Source: an uncultured Burkholderiales bacterium
Lineage (GTDB): Bacteria; Pseudomonadota; Gammaproteobacteria; Burkholderiales; Burkholderiaceae_C
Length of the DNA stretch: 64,000 nt
Assembly: GCA_903932865.1 (NCBI GenBank)
Contig: CAIZHQ010000023.1
Span: forward strand, 94,631 to 158,630
Reading direction: 5' to 3'
The translations under genes and the position numbers were made by a program. Below the pieces are notes generated by a model. It was given only the letters and a program-made list of their open reading frames with translations, did not search any database and was not told the origin of the DNA. How positions within the stretch are numbered: position 1 is the first letter of the stretch; every line of letters begins with the position of its first letter. Shown here piece by piece: positions 1 to 10,733 of the stretch.

Positions 1-1
1 C

Positions 2-154
2 ATCAGCGGCACCGTGCTGCGTGTGGACGGTGCCCGCCCGCAAATGCGCATGGGCTGGCAACAAGCCGTGGCGAAATCCGAAGTGCAAGCTCGCGATGCG
101 GTCAAACCCTTTGACGGCTTTCACCGCGCCGTGACCCCAAAGGTATTCCAATGA
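2..154 (+). CDS. C-terminal fragment of a short-chain dehydrogenase/reductase (AtuB-like), truncated by window start
   Basis: Open frame from base 2 reads ISGTVLRVDGARPQMRMGWQQAV...TPKVFQ*, an SDR-like C-terminus. Stop overlaps the next ATG (ATGA). Position just before an atuC-like gene. Confidence 0.6.
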   Translation: MSGTVLRVDGARPQMRMGWQQAVAKSEVQARDAVKPFDGFHRAVTPKVFQ

Positions 155-1773
155 CTTTTGAATCCACCTGGAACCCACACAGCCCCGTGGCCCAGCAGCG
201 GCGCGAAGCCGCGCTGGCCCGTCTGGCGCAGTGGCAGGCTCTGCAACAGCGCGCAGCGCTGGCCTCGGCCCAATCCAAACCGGTGTTCGACAAACGCGGA
301 CAGTTGCTGCCGCGTGAGCGCGTGGCCTTGCTGCTGGACCCTGGCGCCCCCTTCTTGCCGTTGTGTTCTTTGGCAGGCTTCATGCAAGACACACCAGACC
401 CCACCAAATCGGTGCCCGGCGGCGGCATGATCGCGGGCATCGGGTTCATCTCGGGTGTGCGTTGCATGGTGGTGGCCAGCGATTCGGGCATAGAGGCCGG
501 GGCCATACAGGCGCGGGGCTTGGAAAAAATCTTGCGCGTCCAAGAACTGGCGCTGGAAAACAAACTGCCCTTTGTGCACCTGGTCGAAAGCGCCGGGGCC
601 AACTTGATGCAGTACAAAGTCGAGGGCTTTGTATTGGGCGGCAGCCTGTTCCGAAACCTGGCACGCCTGTCGGCGGCGGGCCTGCCGGTGCTCACGGTGC
701 AGCACGGCTCGGGCACGGCAGGCGGGGCCTACATGCCGGGCCTGAGTGACACCGTGATCATGGTGCGTGGACGGTCGCGGGCCTTTCTGGCCGGGCCGCC
801 TTTGCTGAAAGCCGCCACCGGCGAAGTGGCCACCGAAGAAGAATTGGGCGGCGCCGAGATGCACACCATTGTGTCGGGCTTGGGCGAATACCTGTGCGAA
901 GACGACCGCCACGCGCTGGGCACAGCCCGCAATGTGGTGGCGCGTTGGGACTGGGCTTCGCGCAGCACGCAACACAAAGACAATGACACGTTCAAACCAC
1001 CGCGCTTTGACGCCGAAGAGCTGCTGGGCCTGATGCCCGCCCACCACCGCGAACCGATCGACATGCGCGAAGTCATCTTGCGCTTAGTGGACGACTCGGA
1101 TTTTCTGGAATTCAAACCGCTGTTTGGCGCGGCCACGGTGTGTGCCCAGGCGCGCATCGGCGGCCATGCGGTGGGCCTCATCAGCAACAACGGTCCCATC
1201 GATGTGGCCGGGGCCAACAAGGCCACGCACTTCATCCAGTGGATGTGCCAGTTGGGCCACCCCATAGTCTATTTGCAAAACACCACCGGCTACATGGTGG
1301 GCAAAGACAGCGAACAAGGCGGCATGATCAAGCACGGCTCCAAGATGATCCAAGCTGTGACCAGCGCCACCGTGCCGCAGATCACCATCCAGTGCGGTGC
1401 CTCGTTTGGCGCAGGCAACTACGGCATGTGCGGCCGGGGTTATGCGCCGCGCTTTTTGTTCAGCTGGCCGGGGGCCAAGACGGCGGTGATGGGCGGCGAG
1501 CAGGCTGCCCGCACCATGCAGATCGTGGCCGAAGCGGGCATGGCCCGCAAAGGCATCACGCCCGACCCCGAAAAAATGCAGGCCCAGTTCGACAAGATCG
1601 TGGCCCTGTTTGAAGCGCAAGCCGATGCTTTTTACACCAGCGGCCTGGTGCTGGACGACGGCGTGATCGACCCGCGTGACACCCGCAGCGTGCTGAGCTT
1701 TTGCCTCGACACCTGCTTGGAAGCCGCAGCCCGCCAACCCCGCGCCACCAGCTTTGGCGTGGCCCGCATGTAA
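151..1773 (+). CDS. Acyl-CoA carboxylase carboxyltransferase (beta) subunit, methylcrotonyl-/geranyl-CoA carboxylase type
   Basis: 540 aa; motifs VHLVESAGANLMQ, GSGTAGGAYMPGLSD, FLQNTTGYMVG-type, GASFGAGNYGMCGRGYAPRFLFSWPGAKTAVMGGEQAA. Gene order matches atuC. Confidence 0.88.
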   Translation: MTFESTWNPHSPVAQQRREAALARLAQWQALQQRAALASAQSKPVFDKRGQLLPRERVALLLDPGAPFLPLCSLAGFMQDTPDPTKSVPGGGMIAGIGFISGVRCMVVASDSGIEAGAIQARGLEKILRVQELALENKLPFVHLVESAGANLMQYKVEGFVLGGSLFRNLARLSAAGLPVLTVQHGSGTAGGAYMPGLSDTVIMVRGRSRAFLAGPPLLKAATGEVATEEELGGAEMHTIVSGLGEYLCEDDRHALGTARNVVARWDWASRSTQHKDNDTFKPPRFDAEELLGLMPAHHREPIDMREVILRLVDDSDFLEFKPLFGAATVCAQARIGGHAVGLISNNGPIDVAGANKATHFIQWMCQLGHPIVYLQNTTGYMVGKDSEQGGMIKHGSKMIQAVTSATVPQITIQCGASFGAGNYGMCGRGYAPRFLFSWPGAKTAVMGGEQAARTMQIVAEAGMARKGITPDPEKMQAQFDKIVALFEAQADAFYTSGLVLDDGVIDPRDTRSVLSFCLDTCLEAAARQPRATSFGVARM

Positions 1774-1800
1774 ACCACCCAACCCCACGGAGACACCCCA

Positions 1801-2972
1801 TGCAATACACCCACGAACACCGCGAGATCCAGAACACGCTCAAGCGTTTCATCGAGGCCGAAATCAACCCCCATGTGGACGAGTGGGAGGCGGCCGAAAT
1901 TTTTCCGGCGCATGAGGTCTTCAAGAAGATGGGCAACTTGGGCCTCTTGGGCCTGACCAAGCCCGAGGCCTATGGCGGCGCAGGTCTGGACTATTCGTAC
2001 AGCATGGCCATGGCCGAAGCGCTGGGCCACATCGACTGCGGCGGCATCCCCATGGCGATTGGCGTGCAGACCGACATGGCTACGCCCGCACTGGCACGTT
2101 TTGGCAGCGACGAATTGCGTGCGCAATTTTTAGCCCCGGCGATTGCGGGCGACATGGTGGGTTGCATCGGCGTGAGCGAGCCCAGCGCAGGCAGCGATGT
2201 GGCGGGCATCAAAACGGTGGCACGCAAAGACGGTGACGACTACGTGATCAGCGGCTCCAAGATGTGGATCACCAACAGCCTGCAGGCCGACTGGATGTGC
2301 ATGCTGGTCAACACGGGCGAGGGGCACGTGCATAAAAACAAAAGCCTGGTCATGGTGCCCATGCGCGAGAACGGCAAGCTGCTGCCCGGCATTGAGGTGG
2401 GCAAAAAGATCAAAAAGATTGGCATGAACAGCAGCGACACCGGCCTGATTTATTTCGACGAAGTGCGGGTGCCGCAGCGCTACCGCATCGGGGCCGAGGG
2501 CCAGGGCTTCATCTACCAAATGCAGCAGTTCCAGGAAGAACGCCTGTGGTGCGCGGCCAGCACGCTGCAGTCGCTGAGCAACTGCATCCAGTGGACGGTG
2601 GACTGGGCGCAAGAGCGCAAGCTGTTTGGTTCGACGCTGGCCGACCAGCAGTGGGTGCAGTTCAAGCTGGCCGAACTCAAGGCCGATGTGGAATGCCTGC
2701 GCGCCCTGACCTACCAGGCTTGCGAACATTACGTGGCTGGCGAAGACGTGACCGAATGGGCCACCATGGCCAAGCTCAAAGCGGGCCGGTTGAACCGCAC
2801 GGTGCCCGACACCTGCCTGCAGTTCTGGGGCGGCATGGGTTTTACCTGGGAAAACAAAGTCTCGCGCATGTACCGCGATGGCCGTCTGGCGTCGATCGGC
2901 GGCGGCGCTGACGAAGTGATGCTGGGCATATTGTCCAAAATGATGGGCATTGCCAAACGGCCACAAAAATGA
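1801..2972 (+). CDS. Acyl-CoA dehydrogenase (AtuD/citronellyl-CoA dehydrogenase-like)
   Basis: MQYTHEHREIQ...; GCIGVSEPSAGSDVAGIKT, QFWGGMGFTWENKVSRMYRDGR. Start at 1801 preferred over the longer ORF start. Confidence 0.85.
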
Positions 2973-3778
2973 ACACGCAGCACCTCTTGATCGAGCGCCA
3001 AGGCCCGGTCGAAACCTGGACCATGAACGACCCGGCCACGCGCAACGCCTTGAACGATGCCATGGTGTCCGCGCTGCTGGCGGCTTGCGCGCGGGCATCA
3101 CTGGACCCTGCGCTGCGCATCGTGGTGCTGACCGGTGCAGGCGGTGCTTTTTGCGCCGGGGGCAGCTTGGGCAGCTTTGCCAACCTGATCGGCCAGCCCT
3201 TGCAAGAGGGTGAAACCGACCCGCTCTTGGCCATGAACCGGGGCTTTGGCGACCTGCTGCATGCCCTGTCTGCCCTGCCCCAGTTGCTGGTGTGTCGGGT
3301 CGATGGCGCAGCCATGGGCGGCGGCTTTGGCTTGGTGTGTTGCGCAGACCATGTGGTGGCCACAACGCGCTCGACTCTGGGCACACCCGAGGTGACGCTG
3401 GGCCTGCCGCCTGCGCAGATCGCGCCCTTTGTGTGGCAGCGCCTGGGCGAGAGCACCGCCCGCCAATGCCTGCTGCAAGGCCTGACTTACAACACGGCAC
3501 AAGCCCTGGCGATCGGTCTGGTGCATGAAGTGGTCGAGCAGGGCAGCGCCGAAGCTTGGCAAGCCACATTGCAGCGCTTGATGCGCGCTGCCCCCGGCGC
3601 TGTGGCCAGCACCAAACAACTGCTGCGCAGCTTGCAAGCTCCGGTGCCTGACATGCGCGATGCCGCTGCACACGCTTTTGCACAAGGCTTGCGCAGCGCC
3701 GAAGCTGCCCAAGGTCTGGCCGCATTTGCACGCAAACAGACAGCGCCCTGGGCACTTTCCGGCAAGGACATTGCATGA
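2969..3778 (+). CDS. Enoyl-CoA hydratase/isomerase family protein (AtuE-like position)
   Basis: Crotonase motifs GAGGAFCAGG, DGAAMGGGFGLVCCADHVV, TPEVTLGL. ATGA overlap with the upstream gene. Confidence 0.85.
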   Translation: MNTQHLLIERQGPVETWTMNDPATRNALNDAMVSALLAACARASLDPALRIVVLTGAGGAFCAGGSLGSFANLIGQPLQEGETDPLLAMNRGFGDLLHALSALPQLLVCRVDGAAMGGGFGLVCCADHVVATTRSTLGTPEVTLGLPPAQIAPFVWQRLGESTARQCLLQGLTYNTAQALAIGLVHEVVEQGSAEAWQATLQRLMRAAPGAVASTKQLLRSLQAPVPDMRDAAAHAFAQGLRSAEAAQGLAAFARKQTAPWALSGKDIA

Positions 3779-5763
3779 ACGCCGCTTTGCCCACCGCCTT
3801 GCCCCACCAGGTCACCCGGCTGCTGATCGCCAACCGGGGCGAGATCGCCCGCCGGGTGATCCGCACAGCCCGCCTCATGGGCATCCAGACGGTGGCCGTT
3901 TATTCCGACGCCGACCGCGATGCCTTGCATGTGCACGAAGCCGACACCGCGTTCGCTTTGGGCGGCACCTTGTCGGCCGACTCGTATTTGCGCATTGACA
4001 AACTGCTGCAAGCAGCAAGTGACAGCGGTGCCGATGCGGTGCACCCGGGTTATGGCTTTTTGAGCGAGAACGCCGAGTTCGCGCAAGCGGTGATCGACGC
4101 AGGCCTGACTTGGGTCGGCCCGCCGCCAGCGGCCATTCGGTCGCTGGGCAGCAAATCGTCCGCCAAAGCGTTGGCCATGACGCACGGCGTTCCATGTTTG
4201 CCGGGCTACTTTGGCACGGACCAGAGCGACGCCACCTTCACCGCGCATGCTGAGCAGATGGGCTTGCCGCTGATGGTCAAGGCTGTGGCTGGAGGCGGCG
4301 GGCGCGGCATGCGCCTGGTGACCGACATGAGCCAACTGCTGCCCGCACTGCACAGCGCCCGCTCCGAAGCGCTGGCCGGATTTGGCAACGGCGACTTGCT
4401 GATGGAACGCGCCTTGCTGCGCCCCCGCCACATCGAGGTACAGATCATGGCCGACCAGCATGGCCACTGCATCCACCTGGGCGAGCGCGACTGCTCGGTG
4501 CAGCGACGCCACCAAAAGATCATCGAAGAATCACCCTGCCCTGCCGTGACGCCTGCGCTGCGCGAGCAACTCGGGCAAGCGGCCATCGCACTGGCCCAAT
4601 CGGCGGGCTATGTGGGTGCGGGCACGGTGGAGTTTTTGCTGGACGAAGCCCAAAACAGCAAGCCTTTTTATCTGATGGAGATGAACACCCGTTTGCAGGT
4701 GGAACACCCCGTGACCGAGCTGCTCACCGGGCTGGACTTGGTCGAGTGGCAGCTGCGCATCGCACGCGGCGAGCCGCTGCCCCTGGCGCAAGCCGATGTG
4801 CAGCTGCAAGGCCATGTTATCGAAGTGCGCCTGTGCGCCGAAGACGCACACTTTACGCCGCAGACCGGCACGGTGCAAGCGTTTGTCGCACCCGAAGGTT
4901 TGCGTTTTGACCATGCGCTGCATGTGGGCGCGGTGGTCACGCCGCACTACGATTCGATGCTGGGCAAACTGATCGCCCACGCGCCAACTCGCCTTGAAGC
5001 GATCGACAAACTGTCCGCAGGTCTGAACCAGACCACGGTGCTGGGCCTGCCCACCAACCGGGCGTTTTTGGACGCTTGCTTGCAGCACCCAGTGTTCCGT
5101 ACAGGTGAGGCCTTGATTCCGTTTTTGGCCGAACAGGCCGATGCGGTGCGCGACGGTCTGCAAGCTCAAGGCGATGCGCGCAGCGTGGCCATGCTGGCTG
5201 TGCTCTATGCACACCAAGCGCCCGCCGCCGCGATGCCCAGCCCGTTCATGCGGCCCGTTCGCATGGGCCTGGGTGATGAGGTCTTGGCGCTGAGCCTCCA
5301 GGAGCTGGGGCTAGGGCAAGTGCGCCTTCAAATCCAAGATGCCACGCACGAGGCCCGCATGCAACGCAGTGGCGATCTGCTGCACATTGCGCTGAACGGC
5401 CGCCACTGGCAAGCCCGCGCAGTGGCCTGCACAGGCGCGGTCCAGCGCTGGCATGTGCAACTGCAAGGCCCCGAATGCGTGGAGCTTTGGCTCACCGACC
5501 AAAGCCACAGCGCGCCCAGCACCGGTGCCAGCGCCCAAGCGGCGCAGTCGCTGCGCGCGCCCTTCAATGGCAAGCTGATCGCGCTGCATGTGCAAGAAGG
5601 TCAGCAGGTGAAACAAGGCGATGCCGTGCTGGTCATCGAGTCGATGAAGCTCGAACACATTTTGTGTGCCCCGCGTGATGCGGTGGTGCACAGCCTTTTG
5701 GCCAGTGTGGGCCAACAAGTGAGCCCCGGCCAGGTGCTGGTGCAATGGAAAGACGCCGCATGA
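3775..5763 (+). CDS. Acyl-CoA carboxylase alpha subunit (biotin carboxylase + biotin carboxyl carrier domain), AtuF/LiuD type
   Basis: 662 aa; LLIANRGEIARRVIRTARLMGI, HPGYGFLSENAEFA, KAVAGGGGRGMR, EMNTRLQVEHPVTE, C-terminal biotinyl site VIESMKLEH. Confidence 0.93.
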   Translation: MNAALPTALPHQVTRLLIANRGEIARRVIRTARLMGIQTVAVYSDADRDALHVHEADTAFALGGTLSADSYLRIDKLLQAASDSGADAVHPGYGFLSENAEFAQAVIDAGLTWVGPPPAAIRSLGSKSSAKALAMTHGVPCLPGYFGTDQSDATFTAHAEQMGLPLMVKAVAGGGGRGMRLVTDMSQLLPALHSARSEALAGFGNGDLLMERALLRPRHIEVQIMADQHGHCIHLGERDCSVQRRHQKIIEESPCPAVTPALREQLGQAAIALAQSAGYVGAGTVEFLLDEAQNSKPFYLMEMNTRLQVEHPVTELLTGLDLVEWQLRIARGEPLPLAQADVQLQGHVIEVRLCAEDAHFTPQTGTVQAFVAPEGLRFDHALHVGAVVTPHYDSMLGKLIAHAPTRLEAIDKLSAGLNQTTVLGLPTNRAFLDACLQHPVFRTGEALIPFLAEQADAVRDGLQAQGDARSVAMLAVLYAHQAPAAAMPSPFMRPVRMGLGDEVLALSLQELGLGQVRLQIQDATHEARMQRSGDLLHIALNGRHWQARAVACTGAVQRWHVQLQGPECVELWLTDQSHSAPSTGASAQAAQSLRAPFNGKLIALHVQEGQQVKQGDAVLVIESMKLEHILCAPRDAVVHSLLASVGQQVSPGQVLVQWKDAA

Positions 5764-6941
5764 ACACCGCCGCTGGCACCGCTGGATTCACCCCCGACTT
5801 CACAAATGAAGACTTGCAAAGCCTGCAAACCACCGTAGTGCGCTTTGCCCAACAAGCCATCGCCCCGCAGGTGCCCGCTTGGGAAGAAGCCGGTCAATTT
5901 GACCGATCGCTTTACACCCAAGCCGCCGAGCTGGGCCTGCTGGGTCTGGGCTACCCCGAACACTTGGGCGGCACACCCGCGCCCTGGCGCGCCCGCAACA
6001 TGCTGTCGCAAACCTTGGCACGCCACGGCGGTAGCGGCGGTGTCATGGCCAGCCTGTTTTCTCACAACATCGGCTTGCCGCCGGTCATGGCGCATGGCAG
6101 TGCCGAGTTGCAAGCCGAAGTCGTGCCCCCCGTGCTGCGCGGCGAGCGCATCGCCGCACTGGCCATCACCGAGCCCGGTGGCGGCTCGGACGTGGCGAGC
6201 CTGCGCACCACGGCGCGTGCCGATGGGGCCGACTATCTGATCGACGGCGAAAAAGTTTTCATCACCTCGGGCCTGCGCGCCGACTGGATCACGCTGGCCG
6301 TGCGCACCCACCCGGCAAGCAAAGGGGCCAGCGGCATCTCGATGGTGGTCGTGCCGGGTGACACGCCCGGTATCTCGCGCACGCGCCTGCACAAGATGGG
6401 CTGGCACAGCTCAGACACGGCTCAACTGCGCTTTGACGGCGTGCGCGTGCCCCAGCGTTACCGCTTGGGCGATGAAGGCGCGGGCTTCAAGATGATCATG
6501 GGCAACTTCAACGGCGAGCGCTTGGCCATGTCGGCCATGGCGCTGGGTTTTGCCCAGGCTTGCTTTGACGAAGCCCTGGCCTGGGCGCGCCAGCGCCAGA
6601 CCTTTGGCGCGGCCCTGATCGAGCGCCAAGCGGTCCGCCACAAGTTGATGGACATGCAAATGCGCATCTCATCCACCCAGGCCTGGGTCGATGCCGTGAC
6701 GCAACAGGCCGATGCAGGCCAGACCGGTGCCGAGTGGGTGGCGCAGGTGTGCCTGCTCAAAAACCACGCCACCCAGACCATGCAGTTTTGCGCCGATGCC
6801 GCCGTGCAACTGCTGGGCGGCATGGGCTACATGCGCGGCACGGTGAGCGAGCGGGTGTACCGCGAAGTGAAAGTGATGATGATCGGCGGCGGGGCCGAAG
6901 AGATCATGAAAGAGTTGGCCGCCAAGCAGCTGGGGATTTGA
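5760..6941 (+). CDS. Acyl-CoA dehydrogenase (second paralogue)
   Basis: ALAITEPGGGSDVASLRTTA, KVFITSGLRADWITLAVRT, QLLGGMGYMRGTVSERVYREVKVMMIGGGAEEIM. ATGA overlap with the biotin carboxylase gene. Confidence 0.87.
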   Translation: MNTAAGTAGFTPDFTNEDLQSLQTTVVRFAQQAIAPQVPAWEEAGQFDRSLYTQAAELGLLGLGYPEHLGGTPAPWRARNMLSQTLARHGGSGGVMASLFSHNIGLPPVMAHGSAELQAEVVPPVLRGERIAALAITEPGGGSDVASLRTTARADGADYLIDGEKVFITSGLRADWITLAVRTHPASKGASGISMVVVPGDTPGISRTRLHKMGWHSSDTAQLRFDGVRVPQRYRLGDEGAGFKMIMGNFNGERLAMSAMALGFAQACFDEALAWARQRQTFGAALIERQAVRHKLMDMQMRISSTQAWVDAVTQQADAGQTGAEWVAQVCLLKNHATQTMQFCADAAVQLLGGMGYMRGTVSERVYREVKVMMIGGGAEEIMKELAAKQLGI

Positions 6942-6976
6942 GACCCGCGCTGGGCTAAGATCAATGGCAGAGAGGT

Positions 6977-8203
6977 TCAGGCCGGTCTGGGCTGACCAGG
7001 AGGCAACTCGGCGCGCAGCGCAAAGGCCATTTGCAACATGCCGGCCAACAGCCCCACCAGCACACCCACTTGCACAGCCCGGTTGTATGAACCCAGGGCA
7101 TCGAACACCAGACCACCCCCCAAGGCCCCCAAGAAACTGCCCAGCTGGTGGCTCATGAAAGCGATACCGCCCAGCATGGCTTGCCAGCGCAGACCAAAGG
7201 TTTCGCCGATGTAGCCGGTGACCAAAGGCGCCACGCCCAGCCACAAAAAGCCCATGATGGCGGCGAACACCAGCGTGTTTTCAGGCGTTGGCACCGACAA
7301 AAAATACCAAGCCAGACCGAATGAGCGCAGCACATAAATGCCACCCAACAGCAGCAGCTTGTTGTAACGCCCACCCGCCCAACCAAAAAACAAGCTGCCC
7401 AAGACATTAAAGCCTCCAATCATGCCCAGCGCTTGAGCGCTGAGCATCGGGTCCATGCCGCACAAATCGAGGTAGGACGGTAGATGTGTGGTCAAAAATA
7501 CCAACTGCATACCGCAGACAAAATAGGCCAGTGTCATCACCGCAAAGGGCGGGTGTTTCAAGGCAAACCGGGCCATGTCGGGGGCATTGTCTTTTTCACC
7601 CACCGGTGATGGCGGCACCGGCAAGGCGTCCACCCGTCCGGCATACCAGGCGGCAGGCAAGATGATCAGGGCCATGACGACAAAACCACCCACGCCCACA
7701 CGCCAGCCATGGTCCTGCGACAGCAGCTGACCGATAGGCGCTGCCATCAAGGCACCCAAAGAACCTGCGGCGGACACGATGCCCAGCACCGTGCTGCGCA
7801 AGGCAGGCGACACCGGTCTGGAGGCCACGGCCATGGCGATGGCCGATCCATTACAGGCCATGGCCGCACCAATGGCCACCCCAGCGCCGAGGATCACCCC
7901 CAGCAAGCCCTGGGCCAGGCACAGCAAAGTCATGCCCAGGATGTAGAGCACCGCACCCGTCATCATGAGGGGCCGGTAACCGATGCGCACGGCCAACGCC
8001 CCGGCAAAGGGCTGCAAAAATCCCCAGGCCAGGTTTTGTACCGCAATGGCCAATGTGAACTCGGACACTGAAATGCCGATGTCCTTGGTCAAGGCCGGCA
8101 TGAACACACCCAGGCTTTGCCGCAAGCCCATGCTGACCGACAACATCAGCGCAGCGCCGATCAGGATGGGCAAGCCCGGGCGCAGTGCGGTCAAGAGGTT
8201 CAT
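6977..8203 (-). CDS. MFS transporter
   Basis: MNLLTALRPGLPILIGAALMLSVSMGLRQSLGVFMPAL...; multiple TM segments; OFA/MCT-like MFS N-terminus. Confidence 0.8.
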   Translation of the reverse strand: MNLLTALRPGLPILIGAALMLSVSMGLRQSLGVFMPALTKDIGISVSEFTLAIAVQNLAWGFLQPFAGALAVRIGYRPLMMTGAVLYILGMTLLCLAQGLLGVILGAGVAIGAAMACNGSAIAMAVASRPVSPALRSTVLGIVSAAGSLGALMAAPIGQLLSQDHGWRVGVGGFVVMALIILPAAWYAGRVDALPVPPSPVGEKDNAPDMARFALKHPPFAVMTLAYFVCGMQLVFLTTHLPSYLDLCGMDPMLSAQALGMIGGFNVLGSLFFGWAGGRYNKLLLLGGIYVLRSFGLAWYFLSVPTPENTLVFAAIMGFLWLGVAPLVTGYIGETFGLRWQAMLGGIAFMSHQLGSFLGALGGGLVFDALGSYNRAVQVGVLVGLLAGMLQMAFALRAELPPGQPRPA

Positions 8204-8296
8204 GGTGTGCAGTCGGTTGTGCGTGGGCACAATCTAACCGCACAAGCCCATGACTGCTGGCCTGTGCGCGACAGGCCACCTGACGCCATCTGCGCT

Positions 8297-8602
8297 TCAG
8301 TCAAAAATATCGTGCAACCAGGACTTCTTGCTTTTGTAGTGATCGCGGTCACCATCGCCATACCGCCCATCGCCATAACGCCGATCACCGTAGCCCTGTG
8401 GGCGCTGCATGCCCGGCGCTGACTGGGGCGCCTGCTGCGCCGGTACTGGCGCCGCAGGGGCCGCAGCCGCAGCGCGGTCCAGCAGTTTGTCCAGCTCGCC
8501 ACGGTCGAGCCAAATGCCTCGGCAAGCTGGGCAGTAATCGATCTCTACACCCTGGCGTTCGGCCATGACCAGCGGGGTGTCGGAACAAGTAGGGCATTTC
8601 AT
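8297..8602 (-). CDS. TFIIB-type zinc-ribbon protein with GYGDRRYGDGRYGDGDRD low-complexity tail
   Basis: MKCPTCSDTPLVMAERQGVEIDYCPACRGIWLDRGELDKLL matches the zf-TFIIB family pattern (CPxC...CPxCxGxWLDxGEL). Confidence 0.8.
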   Translation of the reverse strand: MKCPTCSDTPLVMAERQGVEIDYCPACRGIWLDRGELDKLLDRAAAAAPAAPVPAQQAPQSAPGMQRPQGYGDRRYGDGRYGDGDRDHYKSKKSWLHDIFD

Positions 8603-8810
8603 GGTGATTCCTTTGAATTTGGACAAACTGAACATGGGATCGAACCGACATCCATTTCACGGTGTTTGGTGGCAGCACACACGTTGCAGCAAAAGGGCCA
8701 GAGCCCGCCAATGTGCCAGCTTTGCAGGTGAAATGTGGCCTGACTGTATGCGCATGATTGATCCCAAAAAAGCAGATAATGACTGATCAACCCTCTTAAA
8801 AAATCAGCTT

Positions 8811-9704
8811 ATGCGTACCACGTTCAACTACAAGCACTTGTATTACTTTTGGGTCGTGGCCAAAGAAGGTGGCATCACACGAGCGGCTGACAAGCTCGGC
8901 ATGGCGGTGCAAACCGTGAGCGCCCAGGTGCGAGAACTGGAACGGTCCCTGGGTTACGCCCTGCTCAAACCCGCTGGACGCGGCTTGGTACTGACCGATG
9001 CCGGGCTGGCCGCCATGCAGCAAGCCGACCAAATTTTTCAGTTGGGCGAAAACCTCCCAGCGCTGGTGCGCGATGCGGTCAGCTCGCCCACCGTGCGGCT
9101 GGCTGCGGGCATATCGGACGGTCTGCCCAAACTGGTGGTGCGCCGCTTGATGCAGCCCGTGATGGGCGAGCCGCATCTGCGTTTGCTGTGCCACGAGGGA
9201 GAATTCGACGAGCTGCTGGGTGACTTGGCCCTGCACCGTTTGGACGTTGTGCTGTCAGACCGCCCCGCGCCAGGCAACGCCAACATCAAGCTCTACAACC
9301 ATGCCCTGGGTACGTCCCCAGTGTCTTGGTACGGCACGGCCACGCTGGTCAAGTCGGCCAAAAAGAAATTCCCGGTAAGCCTGGCCGAAGTGCCGGTGCT
9401 GCTGCCCACCGGACACACCGCCGTGCGCGCCCGGCTGGACCATTGGTTTGAACAGCTCGGCATCCGCCCGCGCATCGTGGGCGAGTTCGAAGACAGCGCC
9501 TTGCTCAAGACCTTTGGCGAAAGCGGCATGGGGGTGTTCCCGGCCGCCGAGTGGATGCATGACGAGTTGCTGGCGCACTACGATGTGCAGCGCCTAGGCC
9601 CCTGCGAAGGCGTGAAGGAAAACTTCTTCGCGATCGGCACCGAAAAAAAAGTGCAACATCCCCTGGTGCAGCGACTCTTGCAGGCCAGCGTCGTGGCCCA
9701 TTGA
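8811..9704 (+). CDS. nhaR: LysR-family transcriptional regulator, NhaR type
   Basis: MRTTFNYKHLYYFWVVAKEGGITRAADKLGMAVQTVSAQVRELERSLG HTH; NhaR-like length and C-terminus. Confidence 0.75.
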   Translation: MRTTFNYKHLYYFWVVAKEGGITRAADKLGMAVQTVSAQVRELERSLGYALLKPAGRGLVLTDAGLAAMQQADQIFQLGENLPALVRDAVSSPTVRLAAGISDGLPKLVVRRLMQPVMGEPHLRLLCHEGEFDELLGDLALHRLDVVLSDRPAPGNANIKLYNHALGTSPVSWYGTATLVKSAKKKFPVSLAEVPVLLPTGHTAVRARLDHWFEQLGIRPRIVGEFEDSALLKTFGESGMGVFPAAEWMHDELLAHYDVQRLGPCEGVKENFFAIGTEKKVQHPLVQRLLQASVVAH

Positions 9705-9785
9705 GACACGCAAGCACCGCAGCTTCAGACATGAAAAAGCCCCCAAGGCTTGTGGCCCTGGAGGCTTGTTCAAGAATGCAGCGCG

Positions 9786-10733
9786 TCAGGCTTTGGCCGA
9801 GCGCACACTCAACAACATGGTCATGGCCAGGATGCCGACCACCACGCCCAGCGAGATACTCACCGGGATCTTGAACACATCGATCAAGCACATCTTGGTG
9901 CCGATGAACACCAGGATCACAGCCAAGCCATAGTTGAGCAGGTGGAACTTGTTGGCCACTGCAGCCAGCAGGAAGTACATCGCACGCAAACCCAGGATCG
10001 CGAACACATTGCTGGTCAGCACGATGAAGGGGTCCGAGGTGATCGCGAAAATCGCCGGGATCGAATCCACCGCAAAGATCACGTCGGTCAATGCGATCAA
10101 GCAGATCACCATGAACAGGGGGGTGGCGATCTTTTTGCCGTTTTCGATGGTCCAAAAATTTTCACCATCGTAGTTTTGACTGACAGGCAAGACCTTGCGC
10201 AGCAGCTTGAGCGCAGGGTTGTCGTCCAGATCGGGTTCCTTGCCTGCAGCCCACCACATCTTCACGCCTGTGAGGATCAGGAAGGCGCCAAACACATACA
10301 AGACCCAGTGGAATTCGGCCAGCAACCAGCCCCCCACCAGAATCATCACCGTGCGCAACACGATGGCGCCAATGATGCCGATCATCAGCACACGCTTTTG
10401 GAAATTGGTCGGCACGGCAAAGTAGGTGAAGATCATCAAGAAGACAAAAATGTTGTCCACCGCCAATGATTTTTCAATCAGGTAACCCGTTAAGAATTCC
10501 AAGGACTTGGTGTTGGCCAGTTCGACCGAGCCAGTGGTGTCCTTGATGGCCCACCAAAACAGGCCATTGAACAAGAAGCTCAAGGCGATCCAGATCAGTG
10601 ACCAGTTGAGCGCCTCCTTGACGCCGATGTCATGGGCCCCCTGCTTTTTGAGGACCACAAAATCGACGAACAGCGACACCAATACGATGGCCACAAAGGT
10701 GGCCCATAGCCAAAGGGGGGCAACGGTTTCCAT
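9786..10733 (-). CDS. TerC/Alx family integral membrane protein
   Basis: 315 aa; LTGYLIEKSLAVDNIFVFLMIF and ALTDVIFAVDSIPAIFAIT TerC motifs. Confidence 0.88.
   Translation of the reverse strand: METVAPLWLWATFVAIVLVSLFVDFVVLKKQGAHDIGVKEALNWSLIWIALSFLFNGLFWWAIKDTTGSVELANTKSLEFLTGYLIEKSLAVDNIFVFLMIFTYFAVPTNFQKRVLMIGIIGAIVLRTVMILVGGWLLAEFHWVLYVFGAFLILTGVKMWWAAGKEPDLDDNPALKLLRKVLPVSQNYDGENFWTIENGKKIATPLFMVICLIALTDVIFAVDSIPAIFAITSDPFIVLTSNVFAILGLRAMYFLLAAVANKFHLLNYGLAVILVFIGTKMCLIDVFKIPVSISLGVVVGILAMTMLLSVRSAKA

Noticed and set aside
2130-3884. 584-aa minus-strand ORF opposite the acyl-CoA dehydrogenase and enoyl-CoA hydratase genes
   Set aside because: High-GC antisense ORF; the + strand frames have clear family motifs and this translation is low-complexity (Arg/Ala/Pro/Ser-rich) without recognisable domains.
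8297-8602. GYGDRRYGDGRYGDGDRD repeat as a functional repeat array
   Set aside because: Low-complexity tail common in small zinc-ribbon proteins; too short to call.
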